A stretch of DNA of 64,000 nucleotides from Pseudalkalibacillus salsuginis (GCF_021646685.1 NZ_JAKJHW010000002.1:372001-436000), one strand, 5' to 3'; numbered from the stretch's first letter, positions 7,976 to 18,628 are shown. Numbers and translations are program-made. Notes: a model not told the origin generated them from the sequence alone.

Positions 7976-8848
7976 TTAAGCTTCCTCCCAGAATCGTCTT
8001 AGATTATCCATTCCAATTTTACAAGCTTCTCTGCATTCTTCCATTCCTTCAAATTCCAATGTTATATAACCGTCATAACCCGAATCTTTAATCAGTTTAA
8101 CAATTTCCCTTATTTCAATATCACCTTGTCCGACAATTGCACCTCTTAAAAAGTTACCGTTAGACGTTTTAAACCATTTTCCTGCACCAGGATTTTCGTA
8201 GTAAGGACGGAAATAAAAGTCTTTAAAATGAACAAGAGATGCATATAGTAGATTCTTCTTTACACCTATAATGGAGTTTTCATCAACACACATGAAATTT
8301 CCTATATCCAATGTTGTTTTAAAGTTAGGTCTGTCTACTGCTTGGAGAACGCGTTGGACACGATCACTATGCTGTACAGCAACACCATGGTTTTCAATTG
8401 TCGTTGTTATCCCGAATTTTGCTGCATAATCAGCAATGCGGCGGCTTCCTTCAATGATTTGAGGCAGGCTGTTTTCAAAGTATTCAATTGTTGTTTTTTC
8501 AGGTGGTAATGTAAATGCAGTCACATCATGACGCATATGTTTGATACCCATACGGTCTAACAGATCTACATGTTCTTTCAGGCGTGCAACCTCTGCTTCA
8601 AATTCCTCCTCAGTATCCTGGACAAAATCTGCAGGCATTGAATAGTTTGATAGTTCAATGCCAACTTCTTTTGCCTTTTCTCGTACTTTATCTGCAAGTT
8701 CCAAGTTATCTACTAAAGTGAATCCATAAGGAACAATTTCCATATGCTCCCCACCATTATCAGCAATCCATTCAATAACATCTAAAACATCCATTTCTTC
8801 AGCATTAATTGCATCTAACAAACTATACGTACTTAATCCTAATTTCAT
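7976..8848 (-). CDS. TIM-barrel sugar isomerase/epimerase (copy B)
   Basis: 290 residues, paralogous to the product of 5585-6451, with long shared stretches (for example M-R-H-D-V, N-F-K-T-T-L-D-I-G-N-F and V-K-K-N). The GAGGTGA ribosome binding site precedes ATG 8848. The same metal-binding Glu, Asp and His residues are kept, so both copies look active. Two retained copies in one operon suggest different substrates, for example the products of fucose and mannose release, or two steps on one keto-sugar. It lies 66 bases before the GH29 gene. Confidence 0.87.
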   Translation of the reverse strand: MKLGLSTYSLLDAINAEEMDVLDVIEWIADNGGEHMEIVPYGFTLVDNLELADKVREKAKEVGIELSNYSMPADFVQDTEEEFEAEVARLKEHVDLLDRMGIKHMRHDVTAFTLPPEKTTIEYFENSLPQIIEGSRRIADYAAKFGITTTIENHGVAVQHSDRVQRVLQAVDRPNFKTTLDIGNFMCVDENSIIGVKKNLLYASLVHFKDFYFRPYYENPGAGKWFKTSNGNFLRGAIVGQGDIEIREIVKLIKDSGYDGYITLEFEGMEECREACKIGMDNLRRFWEEA

Positions 8849-9007
8849 CTCACTTCACCTCTTATTTAGTAGGTTTACTTTCTATTCAATAGATTTTTCC
8901 TATTAATTTGTTCGAAAATACTTGTGAAGATTAATGGCCATTGTTCTTCAGTTCCAATCATAACTTTCAATAAAAGACTAATTGAAAAACAACAATTTTT
9001 ACGGAAA

Positions 9008-10318
9008 CTACCTTTGCCTATTTCCTAATGGACTGCCTTTCACAAACAGATTACATTGACTTAATAAAAATTCACTATACATCGAATTGGCCCATGAAAA
9101 CCATGGTCTCGTAAATTTTCCAGGTTCATCAACATGAAATCCTTCGTGCATAAAGTTTGTATTTGCATCGGTGTTTTTAAACAGATCATGAATTTCTTCT
9201 TTCTCCTCACTTGTTAATGCTGTCATCCCCTGAATCGCAAGAGCAATATGCCAAATATACTGCTCAGGTGTATGTGGACTGCCAATCCCTTTCGCCACGT
9301 TCCCCTGGTAATAATAAGGGTTTTCAGAGCTTAAAATGAATTTTCTTGTGTTTTGATAAACTTTATCCTCCACATCGCAATACCCTAAATAAGGAAGTGC
9401 GAGAAGACTAGGCACATTTGCATCATCCATTAGGTTGTAATTTCCAAGGCCATCTGTCTCGTAGGCGTAAATTGTTCCATAGACTGGATGTTCTACCTTA
9501 CCAAAATTTTGAATCCCCTGATCAATTTCATTTGCCAATTCAAATGCTGTTTTCGCAAGACTTTTATCATCAATGACTTTTTCAGCAATTTCCTTTAATT
9601 GTTTCAAAACAACGACAGCAAACATATTGGCAGGGATTAAGTAGCCATACTGACAAGCGTCATCACTAGGACGGAAACCACTCCAGGTCATTCCTGTGTA
9701 CCCTACAGGAGCCCCTTTTCCTCCATGTGATAATGTATCCTGCGCAGGGCAGTTATCCCTTTCAAACAAGTAGTTGGACTTCTCTTCATGGTTTTGCTCC
9801 GTCTTCCAGGTTTCAATTATTTTTGCAACAGCTTCCTGGAACAATTCATTAAAATGAGATGTTCTTCCCGTTGATTTCCAAAATAAATACGACAGCTGAA
9901 TTGGATAGCAAAGTGAATCAATTTCATATTTTCGTTCCCATAGAAGAGGGGTCATCTCCGTCTTGTCATCATGAAAGCGGTTTCCATTTGCTTCTTCGTT
10001 AAATGCATTTGCATATGGATCATGGATTATGAAGGAGAATTGTTTTTTTATAACACCCTCAATCATGTCGGCCATTTTCTCATCATATTCAGAAAGTATT
10101 AAATACGGACGAACCTGTGCAGCTGAATCTCGTAGCCACATTGCAGGTATGTCACCGGTAATCACAAACGTCGTTCCATCACCTTGAGGTCGAATTGTAG
10201 TTTCATACGTATTGGAAAAACAGTTTTCAAATATCGCTTGTACTTTTTGATCATGAGTAAATGCTGTTTTCACTTCATCTATTAATGCTTTCATTGATCG
10301 TGGTAACTGTCCTTGCAT
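9008..10318 (-). CDS. GH125 exo-alpha-1,6-mannosidase
   Basis: 436 residues from ATG 10318. The frame is open further upstream, but that extension would overlap the GH38 gene and has no ribosome binding site, whereas AGTAGGT precedes 10318. The (alpha/alpha)6-barrel GH125 family is recognised by T-G-D-I-P-A-M-W-L-R-D-S-A-A-Q, by M-T-W-S-G-F-R-P-S-D-D-A, and by the C-terminal segment with G-I-G-S-P-H-T. Characterised members from Streptococcus and Clostridium remove alpha-1,6-mannose from N-glycans by inversion. No signal peptide is present. It follows two GH38 genes in the same operon, giving a complete alpha-mannose trimming set. Confidence 0.9.
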   Translation of the reverse strand: MQGQLPRSMKALIDEVKTAFTHDQKVQAIFENCFSNTYETTIRPQGDGTTFVITGDIPAMWLRDSAAQVRPYLILSEYDEKMADMIEGVIKKQFSFIIHDPYANAFNEEANGNRFHDDKTEMTPLLWERKYEIDSLCYPIQLSYLFWKSTGRTSHFNELFQEAVAKIIETWKTEQNHEEKSNYLFERDNCPAQDTLSHGGKGAPVGYTGMTWSGFRPSDDACQYGYLIPANMFAVVVLKQLKEIAEKVIDDKSLAKTAFELANEIDQGIQNFGKVEHPVYGTIYAYETDGLGNYNLMDDANVPSLLALPYLGYCDVEDKVYQNTRKFILSSENPYYYQGNVAKGIGSPHTPEQYIWHIALAIQGMTALTSEEKEEIHDLFKNTDANTNFMHEGFHVDEPGKFTRPWFSWANSMYSEFLLSQCNLFVKGSPLGNRQR

Positions 10319-10418
10319 AACGTACCTACTTTCTTTTTTCGTATTCTTATAATAATGGAGTATGCAAAAAGCTGCCCATTTTTTCATAATACACATTTTT
10401 TGAACGCTATTTACGGAT

Positions 10419-13130
10419 TCATCTTTCAAAGCCAACTGTAATGATTTCATGCTTACGAACAGGGACTTGAACACCTTTGCCAACCGCATGTAATGATTTC
10501 CCTTTTCCTTCAATCACATTACTTATATAAGCATGATGAAAAGTTTCTGAAGACTTGACTATAAGAGTATCGCTTTCATCAGTCATATTAAACCAGCGCA
10601 CCATGACATCACCAGACTGTTCAGATACTTTCATAGAAGAGAAAGCCAGATTTGAAAATTCCCACTGGAGAAATGAATGCACAGGTGGCAACTTCCCATC
10701 ATGAAGACCTGTCTGTTTCAATGACCACGGTACCTGATATTGATATGCATTCTGATATGCCTTCGTTGCACCAGCTTTTCCCTCATGTGGATAAATACGA
10801 AATGAAACAGAATGCTCTCCTAAACACTGTGCCTCAGGTGTCGCGAAATACCCCCAATCACCAAGCTCACCTACAGAACGCAGCAAAGTTACCGCAATCG
10901 TATTCCGCCCATCACGGATGATTTCATACTCATTTAATCCAAGATTTGCAATTGTTAAGCCTGCGATATCATTACTTACATCTACGAATGCTTGTTGATG
11001 CTGTGAATGATCTGGGTTGGTCCATTCCTGTGAAGGCTCGTTGAGACGTTTTGCTATTTCAAAGATTGAATCAGCATAATGTACGTCTGTTTGAATATCC
11101 GTCGGAAATAATGCCCTGAGGCGGTGATCTTTCGCTTGGTTATTGTAAGATGTTTTCACACTTATACCTTTACTGTTCCTTTCTAACGTTACGACTGTTT
11201 TTATTATGAACGGAACCATTTCCTCCACGCGTGCAGACGTTCTGCCAGTAAACCAGACAAGCTCCTTTTGCTCTTTTTCCAGTAAATCTGATGCGCTTTT
11301 AGGGATTTCCCATTCATGGACAATCTCATATGCAGCCTTAAATGGTGTATCTTCAATAATGTTTACCTTTGCAATTAAATCTTTTGTTGTAAGTGCTTGT
11401 TCATTATTTGGCTGCTTATACATATATTCGTTTCCAATATCTCCTGTATCTTCATACACACATAATTCTTCAAAAGTACGTCTATTTGCTTTATCAGTCA
11501 CAGTTAAGGAACCATTTTCATTAATTTTTACGTTTACAAATTTATTTTCCATTTCATTTTCGTTAGCGATCAAGGAACTAGCATCCTTATGTTTTGCAGC
11601 TGAAACCCATGCGTATGTCTTATACCCAAGCGCAGGAACCTTTTCTGCTTCAAATGTAAGGCAAACCCTTCTAGCCATATATGGTTGACGGAATTTCTCT
11701 TCTGGCAGATCATAATCAAAAAATATTCCTAAATCTTCCGCTTTATATTGATATTCAGTGCCTGTATCATCAACCAGTGTTCTTTCCCCTAATGAAAATT
11801 CTTTAAGCGCTTGTTTGTTTACTCCTGCTGCGAAGTAATTCCTTCTTACATCAAGTGTAATCGAAACAACTCCGGTACGATCCCATCCAGTCGTATTATA
11901 GACAGTAAATGGAAGGGCATCAGCACCCCATTTTTCAAAACGAGTTGTATTTATTTTTCCGGAAATGGACTCGAGACTTTCATCAATTATCATCTCAGCT
12001 ACATGTTTACTCCTCTCGAATCTTGTAACCATGCCACGGTGAACCTCATCCACACTACAGCCGCAAATACTGTCATGCGGGTGATTTTGCATTAATGTCT
12101 TCCATGCATATTCAATTAAGTGATGCTGGTAATCTTCTCCTTGCAAGTATGCGAATACAGACAAAGGTTCTGCTACTTTCTCAAGGAGTGCCTGATTGAA
12201 TTGATTCATTTGTTTAAGATATACGCGTGCTGATGCTGTATTAACGAGAGTTCCCCATCCGTCCGTTTGTTGACTTCGTAGCTCTCCATCAATTACTTTT
12301 AAATTTTCCGGTAGTGTTGATGCAAGTTTGCCTACATAATCATTAAAATTCGAATGAACAAATTCGATATTCGGATAAAGCTTTTCAGCCGTTCGAATCG
12401 CTTCTGGCAAATCGGTTTGTATTGGCTGATGATCACAGCCATTCAACATGAGCATATGTGGAGTTGCAGCATATTTTTCTAAGGAAGCAATATGGTGATC
12501 CCAATATTTCTGTGCTTCTATTTCATGTGTTGGAACTTCATTTCCATTACAGTACCAATTGGCAAATAAAATACCGAGAACAGATGATCCGTCTGGGGAG
12601 CGCCAGAGCATTTCTGAATATGGTGATTCAAAATTTTCTGCTTCACTGACGGCATTATTAAATCCAGTTGGTTTTACACCTCTTCCAAAAACAGCATTGT
12701 TAATTCCAGCCTGGCTTAAGATTTGTGGAGCTTGGCCAATATTTCCAAATGAATCCGGAAAATAGCCTACCTTTGCAACACCTCCCCATCGTACTGCATC
12801 TTTCATTCCGTATTGAAGATTACGGATGTTAGCTTCAATACTTGTCAAAAATTCATCCTGCAAAATATACCAAGGGCCGATTTGAAGTCTTCCATCTCTG
12901 ACGAACGTTTGAAGCTTTTCTCTCATATCAGGGCGAATTTGTAAATAATCATCTAAAATGATTGTTTGTCCATCAAGATGAAAGCTTTTAAAGTCAGGAT
13001 TGCTTTCCAATGTTTCCAACAGCCTATCCATCAGCTTCGTTAAAAGGACATGGTGCTTCTCATATGGCAAGTACCATTCCCTATCCCAGTGGGTATGTGA
13101 AATAATGTGGATAACCTTTTTATCTTCCAA
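10419..13130 (-). CDS. GH38 alpha-mannosidase, MngB-like
   Basis: 903 residues; TTG start at 13130 with GGAGG six bases upstream. The N-terminal domain has S-H-T-H-W-D-R-E-W (metal ligands H14 and D16) and the nucleophile Asp D126 in V-G-Y-F-P-D-S-F-G-N. A third metal-binding motif is N-H-P-H-D-S-I-C-G. The architecture and motifs resemble the mannosylglycerate hydrolase branch of GH38 (MngB). No signal peptide is present, so the enzyme is cytoplasmic. Only 15 bases separate it from the larger GH38 gene upstream; GH125 follows. The linkage attacked cannot be fixed from sequence; alpha-1,2 or alpha-1,3 mannosides, or mannosylglycerate, are candidates. Confidence 0.93.
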   Translation of the reverse strand: MEDKKVIHIISHTHWDREWYLPYEKHHVLLTKLMDRLLETLESNPDFKSFHLDGQTIILDDYLQIRPDMREKLQTFVRDGRLQIGPWYILQDEFLTSIEANIRNLQYGMKDAVRWGGVAKVGYFPDSFGNIGQAPQILSQAGINNAVFGRGVKPTGFNNAVSEAENFESPYSEMLWRSPDGSSVLGILFANWYCNGNEVPTHEIEAQKYWDHHIASLEKYAATPHMLMLNGCDHQPIQTDLPEAIRTAEKLYPNIEFVHSNFNDYVGKLASTLPENLKVIDGELRSQQTDGWGTLVNTASARVYLKQMNQFNQALLEKVAEPLSVFAYLQGEDYQHHLIEYAWKTLMQNHPHDSICGCSVDEVHRGMVTRFERSKHVAEMIIDESLESISGKINTTRFEKWGADALPFTVYNTTGWDRTGVVSITLDVRRNYFAAGVNKQALKEFSLGERTLVDDTGTEYQYKAEDLGIFFDYDLPEEKFRQPYMARRVCLTFEAEKVPALGYKTYAWVSAAKHKDASSLIANENEMENKFVNVKINENGSLTVTDKANRRTFEELCVYEDTGDIGNEYMYKQPNNEQALTTKDLIAKVNIIEDTPFKAAYEIVHEWEIPKSASDLLEKEQKELVWFTGRTSARVEEMVPFIIKTVVTLERNSKGISVKTSYNNQAKDHRLRALFPTDIQTDVHYADSIFEIAKRLNEPSQEWTNPDHSQHQQAFVDVSNDIAGLTIANLGLNEYEIIRDGRNTIAVTLLRSVGELGDWGYFATPEAQCLGEHSVSFRIYPHEGKAGATKAYQNAYQYQVPWSLKQTGLHDGKLPPVHSFLQWEFSNLAFSSMKVSEQSGDVMVRWFNMTDESDTLIVKSSETFHHAYISNVIEGKGKSLHAVGKGVQVPVRKHEIITVGFER

Positions 13131-13145
13131 TTTAAACCTCCAAAA

Positions 13146-16100
13146 CTACTTCATTACGTGATATGTACTAATCTCGTATGGATGAAATTTCCGACTGATT
13201 TGTCCGTCTTTCATAGACAATTTAGTCACAGGTTGCTCAAGTAAATTCGTTTCATTTATAGCATTTATCGTTTGTCCAAATTGCAAAATAGCAGAAGTTT
13301 CACTTCCTTTAGATTCATACATTCTCAAAATAATCCCATCTTTATTTTCAGCTTGTTTGATTGAATCAACGATTACACTCTCACTTTTTGTGTTTATAAA
13401 TGCCATCAAATCTGGTAATTCACCCGAATGTGCAGATGTCATAGCAACAGTAATTGGAGAATTTAACTCTTGGCCTTTTTTAACTGTATCTCCGTTTCTC
13501 CAGTCCCCTTCATGAGGGAATAAAGAATAAGTAAATTCATGCTTCATTAGATCTGCCTGGGTATCGGGCCATTTTGGAGCACGCAAAAGTGAAAGTCTTA
13601 TTTTATTTCCTTTTATGTCATAACCATATTTACAATCATTTAATAAACTTACACCATAATTCCCCTCTGAAAGGTCTGCCCATCGTTGTCCACATACTTC
13701 ATACTGAGCTTGTTCCCAACTTGTATTATTATGAGTAGCACGTTCAATCGAACCAAACGGAATCTCATAAGTCGCTTTAGAGCTATAAATATTTACTGGG
13801 AATGCAACCTTTAAAAGTTTATGTTTTTCTAGCCAATCTACTGTTGTTTTAAAGTCTATTTTTTTACTGTCATGGTAAAAGGTAATTTCTTGAGTCACCA
13901 ATGAATGATTCACTTTCCAAATGAATTCTAATTTATCAGAAACAGACCCTTTATAAATTACTTTAGAGTCCATTAAATGGGGATTTATTTCACGCTGCTT
14001 TTCAAAGTTCGGATCTATGTCCCAAGCATCCCAATCAGTTGGTAAGTCATCGAATATTTGCAACTCATTCGCATATTCTCCATCTTTAATAATCTCTTTA
14101 TCAGCTTCCTTATCATATAATCGACTAATCCATCCATTATCCGTAAATTCTACTTTATAAACAAGGGTCTCCCAATGACTACTGAATTCTTTAGAAAGTG
14201 CGACTTCTTGTTGATCAGCATCCTCTAACCACACTGTTTTATAGCCCATTTCAGGAATACGATCGATGTATGTATTAAGTGTTACACTTTCATCATCACT
14301 TACGATAAAATCTGTTTTATAGCTATTCCCTTGTTTATCAATAATTTTTTTAGTTAATAGTTCTTTTCCTCCGGTAATCGTTATCATTTCATCACGAGTC
14401 CAGCTAAGGCTGTTTAGTAGAATAATTGGTTGACCAGGTCCCTCAGTGTTAATCGATTGAGTAATATACTTAATTGCTTCCTCTTTTAATCTTGTTCCTA
14501 TTTCAAATAACTCATTATATTGTTTTTCTGATAAATCATATACAGGTGAAATCGATGTACCTGGTACAATATCATGGAACTGATTGAGCATGATTAGCTG
14601 CCAACCTTTGTTTATTTCCTCCATCGGATATGCTGTACCTAAAGTGATGTGGGCTAAGCTATTCCAAATCTCTAGTTCTCGATAAAGAGACTCTGCTTTT
14701 CTATTATTCTTTTTCGTTTTTGCATGAGTAGTATAAGTACCACGGTGGAGTTCTAAATATAAATCCCCATACCAGTTTGGTAATTGCGGCTTTTTCGAAT
14801 CTATTCTGTCAAAAAAGTCATGCACCTTATCAAATTTTACATCTGGAAGGCCTGGAAGATTGCTGGACCGTTCCAAATACTCAATCATTTCCCTTGTGAC
14901 ACCACCGCCTCCATCACCATAGCCATATACCAACATTCTCTCAGGAAATTCGTTCTTTTGGTTATAATCCTCCCATGTACGATGAATATCTGCTGGGTCT
15001 GTTTGCTGGCCAAGAATATTATGCAAGTAAGATAGTATCTTAGTACCATCAATTCCTTCCCAATTAAATAGATCATATGGGAAACGATTGGTATCATTCC
15101 AATTTAGTTTTGTTGTCATAAAATAGTCTGTTCCAGCTTTTTTTAATATTTGTGGTAAAGATGCACAATAGCCAAATGTATCTGGTAACCACTCTACCCG
15201 GGGCTCTACACCAAATTCATCTTTGAAAAACTTTTTTCCATAAAGCAGTTGTCGGACAAGGGATTCTCCAGAAGGAATATTCAAGTCAGGTTCTACCCAC
15301 ATACCACCAATAATTTCAAACCGGCCATCTGCAACTTTTTGCTTCACTCGTTCATAAACTTTTGGTTGATATTCTTTTAAGAAAGAAAATAACTGAGGTT
15401 GACTTTGAGCAAATTCAAAATCGTTATACTCTTCTAATAATGTACAAACACTAGAAAATGTACGAGAACCTTTTCGAATTGTTTCTTTAATAGGCCACAA
15501 CCATGCAATATCAATATGCGATTGACCAATGGCTCGAATTGTCCCTTCTCTAAAACCTGATAAATCATTAACTGTTTGACTTAATCCTGCCTCCATCTTT
15601 CTAAGTAAACTCTGGTCAAGGAGTGTTTCTTTACTTGGCATACCAAGCTGATCAACTACCTGCCCCATAGCTTTGTGGAGTAAATGGTAGCGGGTATCAC
15701 TTCTATCTAATAATGTAGCGGTCTTATAACAAACTTCCAATGTGTATAAAAGACTTTGAACTTCTTTATTGATCAGAACCAAACTACTCTGTTCTAAATA
15801 CCCTGGTGGTGGATCTGTTTCTGGACATGCAACCAGGTTAAATCCACGGAGATGATCTTTAGGAATCCCAACTGGGTTAAACACTTCAACTTGTATATGC
15901 AACACTTTGTTTCCTGTCTTTTCAGGAGGAATTATTACTAGATCACGATTTCGATCCAGACCTTGTGTTGGTATTCCTTGTATTGAGATAAGGCTTTCAC
16001 AATAAGATTGCATTCCATTACCATTTACTTTAAATAAAATCCCTATAGTATCATTTTGCCAATTTCTAGGGATCTCTACTTCTTTGTCAAGAAAAGCTGT

Positions 16101-16283
16101 AGTACCAGAATCCGCAACTAAATCACCAATATTTATCAGTAAACCTTCTAAGTTTTCGTTATGGTAGGAATACTCTCCAGGGTTAACATATTGAGCTTTT
16201 TTTGATGTCCAACCTTGAATTTCAAGTAAATCCTTATATTGATGAGCCTGTAAGATCCGTATTAAACGTTGAATACGCAGCAT
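13146..16283 (-). CDS. GH38 alpha-mannosidase, large form
   Basis: 1045 residues, the length of the MAN2C1/vacuolar-type branch of GH38. A ~240-residue N-terminal beta-rich domain precedes the catalytic part. That part carries G-Q-S-H-I-D-I-A-W-L-W (metal ligands H256 and D258), the nucleophile D368 in W-L-P-D-T-F-G-Y, and L-N-Q-F-H-D-I-V-P-G-T. The start has GGGAGGA upstream and no signal peptide. It is distinct from its MngB-like neighbour, so the operon holds two GH38 types rather than a duplication. Together with GH125 this suggests several alpha-mannose linkages are removed after import. Confidence 0.94.
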   Translation of the reverse strand: MLRIQRLIRILQAHQYKDLLEIQGWTSKKAQYVNPGEYSYHNENLEGLLINIGDLVADSGTTAFLDKEVEIPRNWQNDTIGILFKVNGNGMQSYCESLISIQGIPTQGLDRNRDLVIIPPEKTGNKVLHIQVEVFNPVGIPKDHLRGFNLVACPETDPPPGYLEQSSLVLINKEVQSLLYTLEVCYKTATLLDRSDTRYHLLHKAMGQVVDQLGMPSKETLLDQSLLRKMEAGLSQTVNDLSGFREGTIRAIGQSHIDIAWLWPIKETIRKGSRTFSSVCTLLEEYNDFEFAQSQPQLFSFLKEYQPKVYERVKQKVADGRFEIIGGMWVEPDLNIPSGESLVRQLLYGKKFFKDEFGVEPRVEWLPDTFGYCASLPQILKKAGTDYFMTTKLNWNDTNRFPYDLFNWEGIDGTKILSYLHNILGQQTDPADIHRTWEDYNQKNEFPERMLVYGYGDGGGGVTREMIEYLERSSNLPGLPDVKFDKVHDFFDRIDSKKPQLPNWYGDLYLELHRGTYTTHAKTKKNNRKAESLYRELEIWNSLAHITLGTAYPMEEINKGWQLIMLNQFHDIVPGTSISPVYDLSEKQYNELFEIGTRLKEEAIKYITQSINTEGPGQPIILLNSLSWTRDEMITITGGKELLTKKIIDKQGNSYKTDFIVSDDESVTLNTYIDRIPEMGYKTVWLEDADQQEVALSKEFSSHWETLVYKVEFTDNGWISRLYDKEADKEIIKDGEYANELQIFDDLPTDWDAWDIDPNFEKQREINPHLMDSKVIYKGSVSDKLEFIWKVNHSLVTQEITFYHDSKKIDFKTTVDWLEKHKLLKVAFPVNIYSSKATYEIPFGSIERATHNNTSWEQAQYEVCGQRWADLSEGNYGVSLLNDCKYGYDIKGNKIRLSLLRAPKWPDTQADLMKHEFTYSLFPHEGDWRNGDTVKKGQELNSPITVAMTSAHSGELPDLMAFINTKSESVIVDSIKQAENKDGIILRMYESKGSETSAILQFGQTINAINETNLLEQPVTKLSMKDGQISRKFHPYEISTYHVMK

Positions 16284-16321
16284 TTTATTTTTTCCTCCCT
16301 ATCTGCTTTTGTCTTTTTATT

Positions 16322-18628
16322 CTAATGATGTGAGCGATCCTCTATGATTAAGTCTTTTTCGATCACGTTATTAGAAGACCCACCTACCATAAGCTTTACT
16401 AATCCAGGTTCAACTTTAAAATTCATTTTAATATCCCATATAGCTAGCTCCTCAAAACTGAGAGAAAAAGTAACAGTCTTGGTTTCATTTGCTTTTAGCC
16501 ATACTTTTTGAAATCCTTTTAGTTCTTTATTCCGTTGTGTCACTGTAGCTTCTACATCTTTTATATAAAGTTGGACTACTTCATAACCATCTTTATCCCC
16601 AGTATTTGCGACTTCTACAACTAGCTTAACTAGCTTGGAATTCTGAAGCTCCTTTAAGGTGATCGTTTCATTTTCTTCAGAAAGAAAACGATATGTAAAA
16701 GATGTATAACTCAAACCATGACCAAAAGGATATAATGCCTTTCCACTCATATCAATGTAATCTTCTTTACCACCACTATCCTTGTAGTTATAATAAACCG
16801 GTAATTGCATTGACGAACGAGGAATAGAAACAGGGAGCTTACCATTTGGATTAACATCACCAAATAGAACTTCAGCTATAGCTCTCCCACCCTGTTGACC
16901 TGGATACCATCCTATTAAAATAGCATCGCAATATTGGGTCAGCATTGGAATTGAATAAGGACGTCCTTGAATAAGAACAGAAATGATTGGCGTTCCAGTT
17001 GAACTAATTTCTTTCATTAGCTCCTGTTGTACTCCACCAAGTTCTAAACTGGCGACATCAACATTTTCTCCACAATCCATTTCTGTTTCATTGGATTCCT
17101 TGACAGCACCGTTATTTTCAAATTCCATTCCAAACTCTCTAGCACTCGTTCCACCTAAAGTCAGTACTACAATATCAGCTTCCTTAGCCATCTTCTTTGC
17201 AGTGGCAAACTCGGATTTATCATTCCCCCTGATTCCACACCCTTTTGCATACAATACATCTGTATTCTTGCCGACGATCGATTTTATACCATCAAGGATT
17301 GTTACAACATATTCTCTTCGCTGTGGTGGTGTATAGTCTCCGAGTAAATTGTATATATTGTCAGCATTAGGGCCTATAACAGCTATTTTCTTTATCTCCT
17401 TACTCATTGGTAATAGATTATTCTTGTTTTCAACTAATACAATAGACTGTCGAGCCATTTCTAAATTCGTTTCGATAGCTTTATTATTCCTTATAACAGT
17501 TGAAGGCTTTTCTTTATTTAGAGTTGGTATGTCATCAAAAAGTTTTAACTTGAATTTCAAATACAATACTCTTGAAACTGCTTGATCAACAAGTTGTTCT
17601 TCGATTTTCCCACTTTCCACACCAGCTTCGATCGCCATATAAACATCATCCCATAGACTTAAATCTACTCCCGCTTTTAAGCCATATGCAGCTGCTAATT
17701 GCTTGTCTCCAGTTAGCAATAGCAACCTGTCAAGTGCAGTACCATCTGCCATTACAATTCCTTTGTAATTCCACTCTTGTCGAAGAATCTTAGTTAATAG
17801 AAGATGGTTTGCGTGACAAGGAACACCATCAATCTCATTATAAGCAGCCATACAAGCTAGAACTCCAGACTGTACCCCCGCTTTCATTGGAGGTAAAAAA
17901 ATCTCACGCAATTCTCTTTCACCAATTAATGCCGGCCCTGCATTGTGCCCTCCAACTCCTGCCCCTTGTGCAGCAAAATGTTTTAGCACTGGGAGAACTT
18001 TTGGTGTACCTTCTTTCTCTGCTTGCATTCCACGGACTACAGCCTCCGTCATTTTCGAAGATAAATAGGGATCTTCACTAAAACATTCTTCAGTTCTTCC
18101 CCACCTAGGATCACGAACAATGTCCAGAGTGGAGACTAAACCTAAGTGCCCGCCCCTGGCTTGCAACTCATCCGCTACTTGTTGTGAAACCTTTTGCTGT
18201 AGCTCTGGATTCCAAGAGGCTCCAGACCCAATATGTGTCGGAAATATGGTGCTTTCCAATGCTTGATGCCCATGTGGACATTCTTCAGAAAATAGCACAG
18301 GTATACCTAATCTTGTATTTTCTTCCACATACCTTTGGATCATATTAGTCACAACTGCACTATCTTCTACATTAATACCATTTGAAAAATTAACATTTGA
18401 CCACGGATCTGCTCGAAACAAACCATATAAAGCACCCATACTATCAAATTTGGCCACTTGTTCTTTGAAAGCTTTTGTTAATTCATAGCCGTTTTCTGTT
18501 TTTCTATAGGCATCCCATCCATACATTTTCTGATTTAATTGACCTATTTTTTCTTTTAAAGTCATTTGGTTTATTAAACTTTTCATTCTTTCTTGTATGG
18601 GATCATTATGATTTTTGTATTTTTCCAT
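16322..18628 (-). CDS. GH3 beta-glycosidase (BglX-like)
   Basis: 768 residues with the full three-part GH3 layout. The N-terminal TIM barrel has V-L-K-H-F-A-A (K216-H217) and the nucleophile Asp D295 in G-I-V-M-A-D-G. The alpha/beta sandwich follows, and a fibronectin-III-like C-terminal domain starts with Y-P-F-G-H-G-L-S-Y. No signal peptide, so unlike secreted BglX it is cytoplasmic. The start has GGAGGAATACAT before ATG 18628. The family removes terminal beta-linked glucose, xylose or related sugars; the substrate is not certain, and in this operon a beta-linked cap on a mannose-containing glycan is plausible. A hairpin at 18710-18750 separates it from the binding-protein gene. Confidence 0.92.
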   Translation of the reverse strand: MEKYKNHNDPIQERMKSLINQMTLKEKIGQLNQKMYGWDAYRKTENGYELTKAFKEQVAKFDSMGALYGLFRADPWSNVNFSNGINVEDSAVVTNMIQRYVEENTRLGIPVLFSEECPHGHQALESTIFPTHIGSGASWNPELQQKVSQQVADELQARGGHLGLVSTLDIVRDPRWGRTEECFSEDPYLSSKMTEAVVRGMQAEKEGTPKVLPVLKHFAAQGAGVGGHNAGPALIGERELREIFLPPMKAGVQSGVLACMAAYNEIDGVPCHANHLLLTKILRQEWNYKGIVMADGTALDRLLLLTGDKQLAAAYGLKAGVDLSLWDDVYMAIEAGVESGKIEEQLVDQAVSRVLYLKFKLKLFDDIPTLNKEKPSTVIRNNKAIETNLEMARQSIVLVENKNNLLPMSKEIKKIAVIGPNADNIYNLLGDYTPPQRREYVVTILDGIKSIVGKNTDVLYAKGCGIRGNDKSEFATAKKMAKEADIVVLTLGGTSAREFGMEFENNGAVKESNETEMDCGENVDVASLELGGVQQELMKEISSTGTPIISVLIQGRPYSIPMLTQYCDAILIGWYPGQQGGRAIAEVLFGDVNPNGKLPVSIPRSSMQLPVYYNYKDSGGKEDYIDMSGKALYPFGHGLSYTSFTYRFLSEENETITLKELQNSKLVKLVVEVANTGDKDGYEVVQLYIKDVEATVTQRNKELKGFQKVWLKANETKTVTFSLSFEELAIWDIKMNFKVEPGLVKLMVGGSSNNVIEKDLIIEDRSHH

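Noticed and set aside
10319-10513. 65-codon N-terminal extension of the GH125 gene
   Set aside because: It overlaps the end of the GH38 gene, has no ribosome binding site and does not match the family; ATG 10318 does.
11206-11688. 160-codon plus-strand open frame opposite the MngB-like GH38 gene
   Set aside because: Antisense shadow with biased Ser/Phe content and no ribosome binding site.
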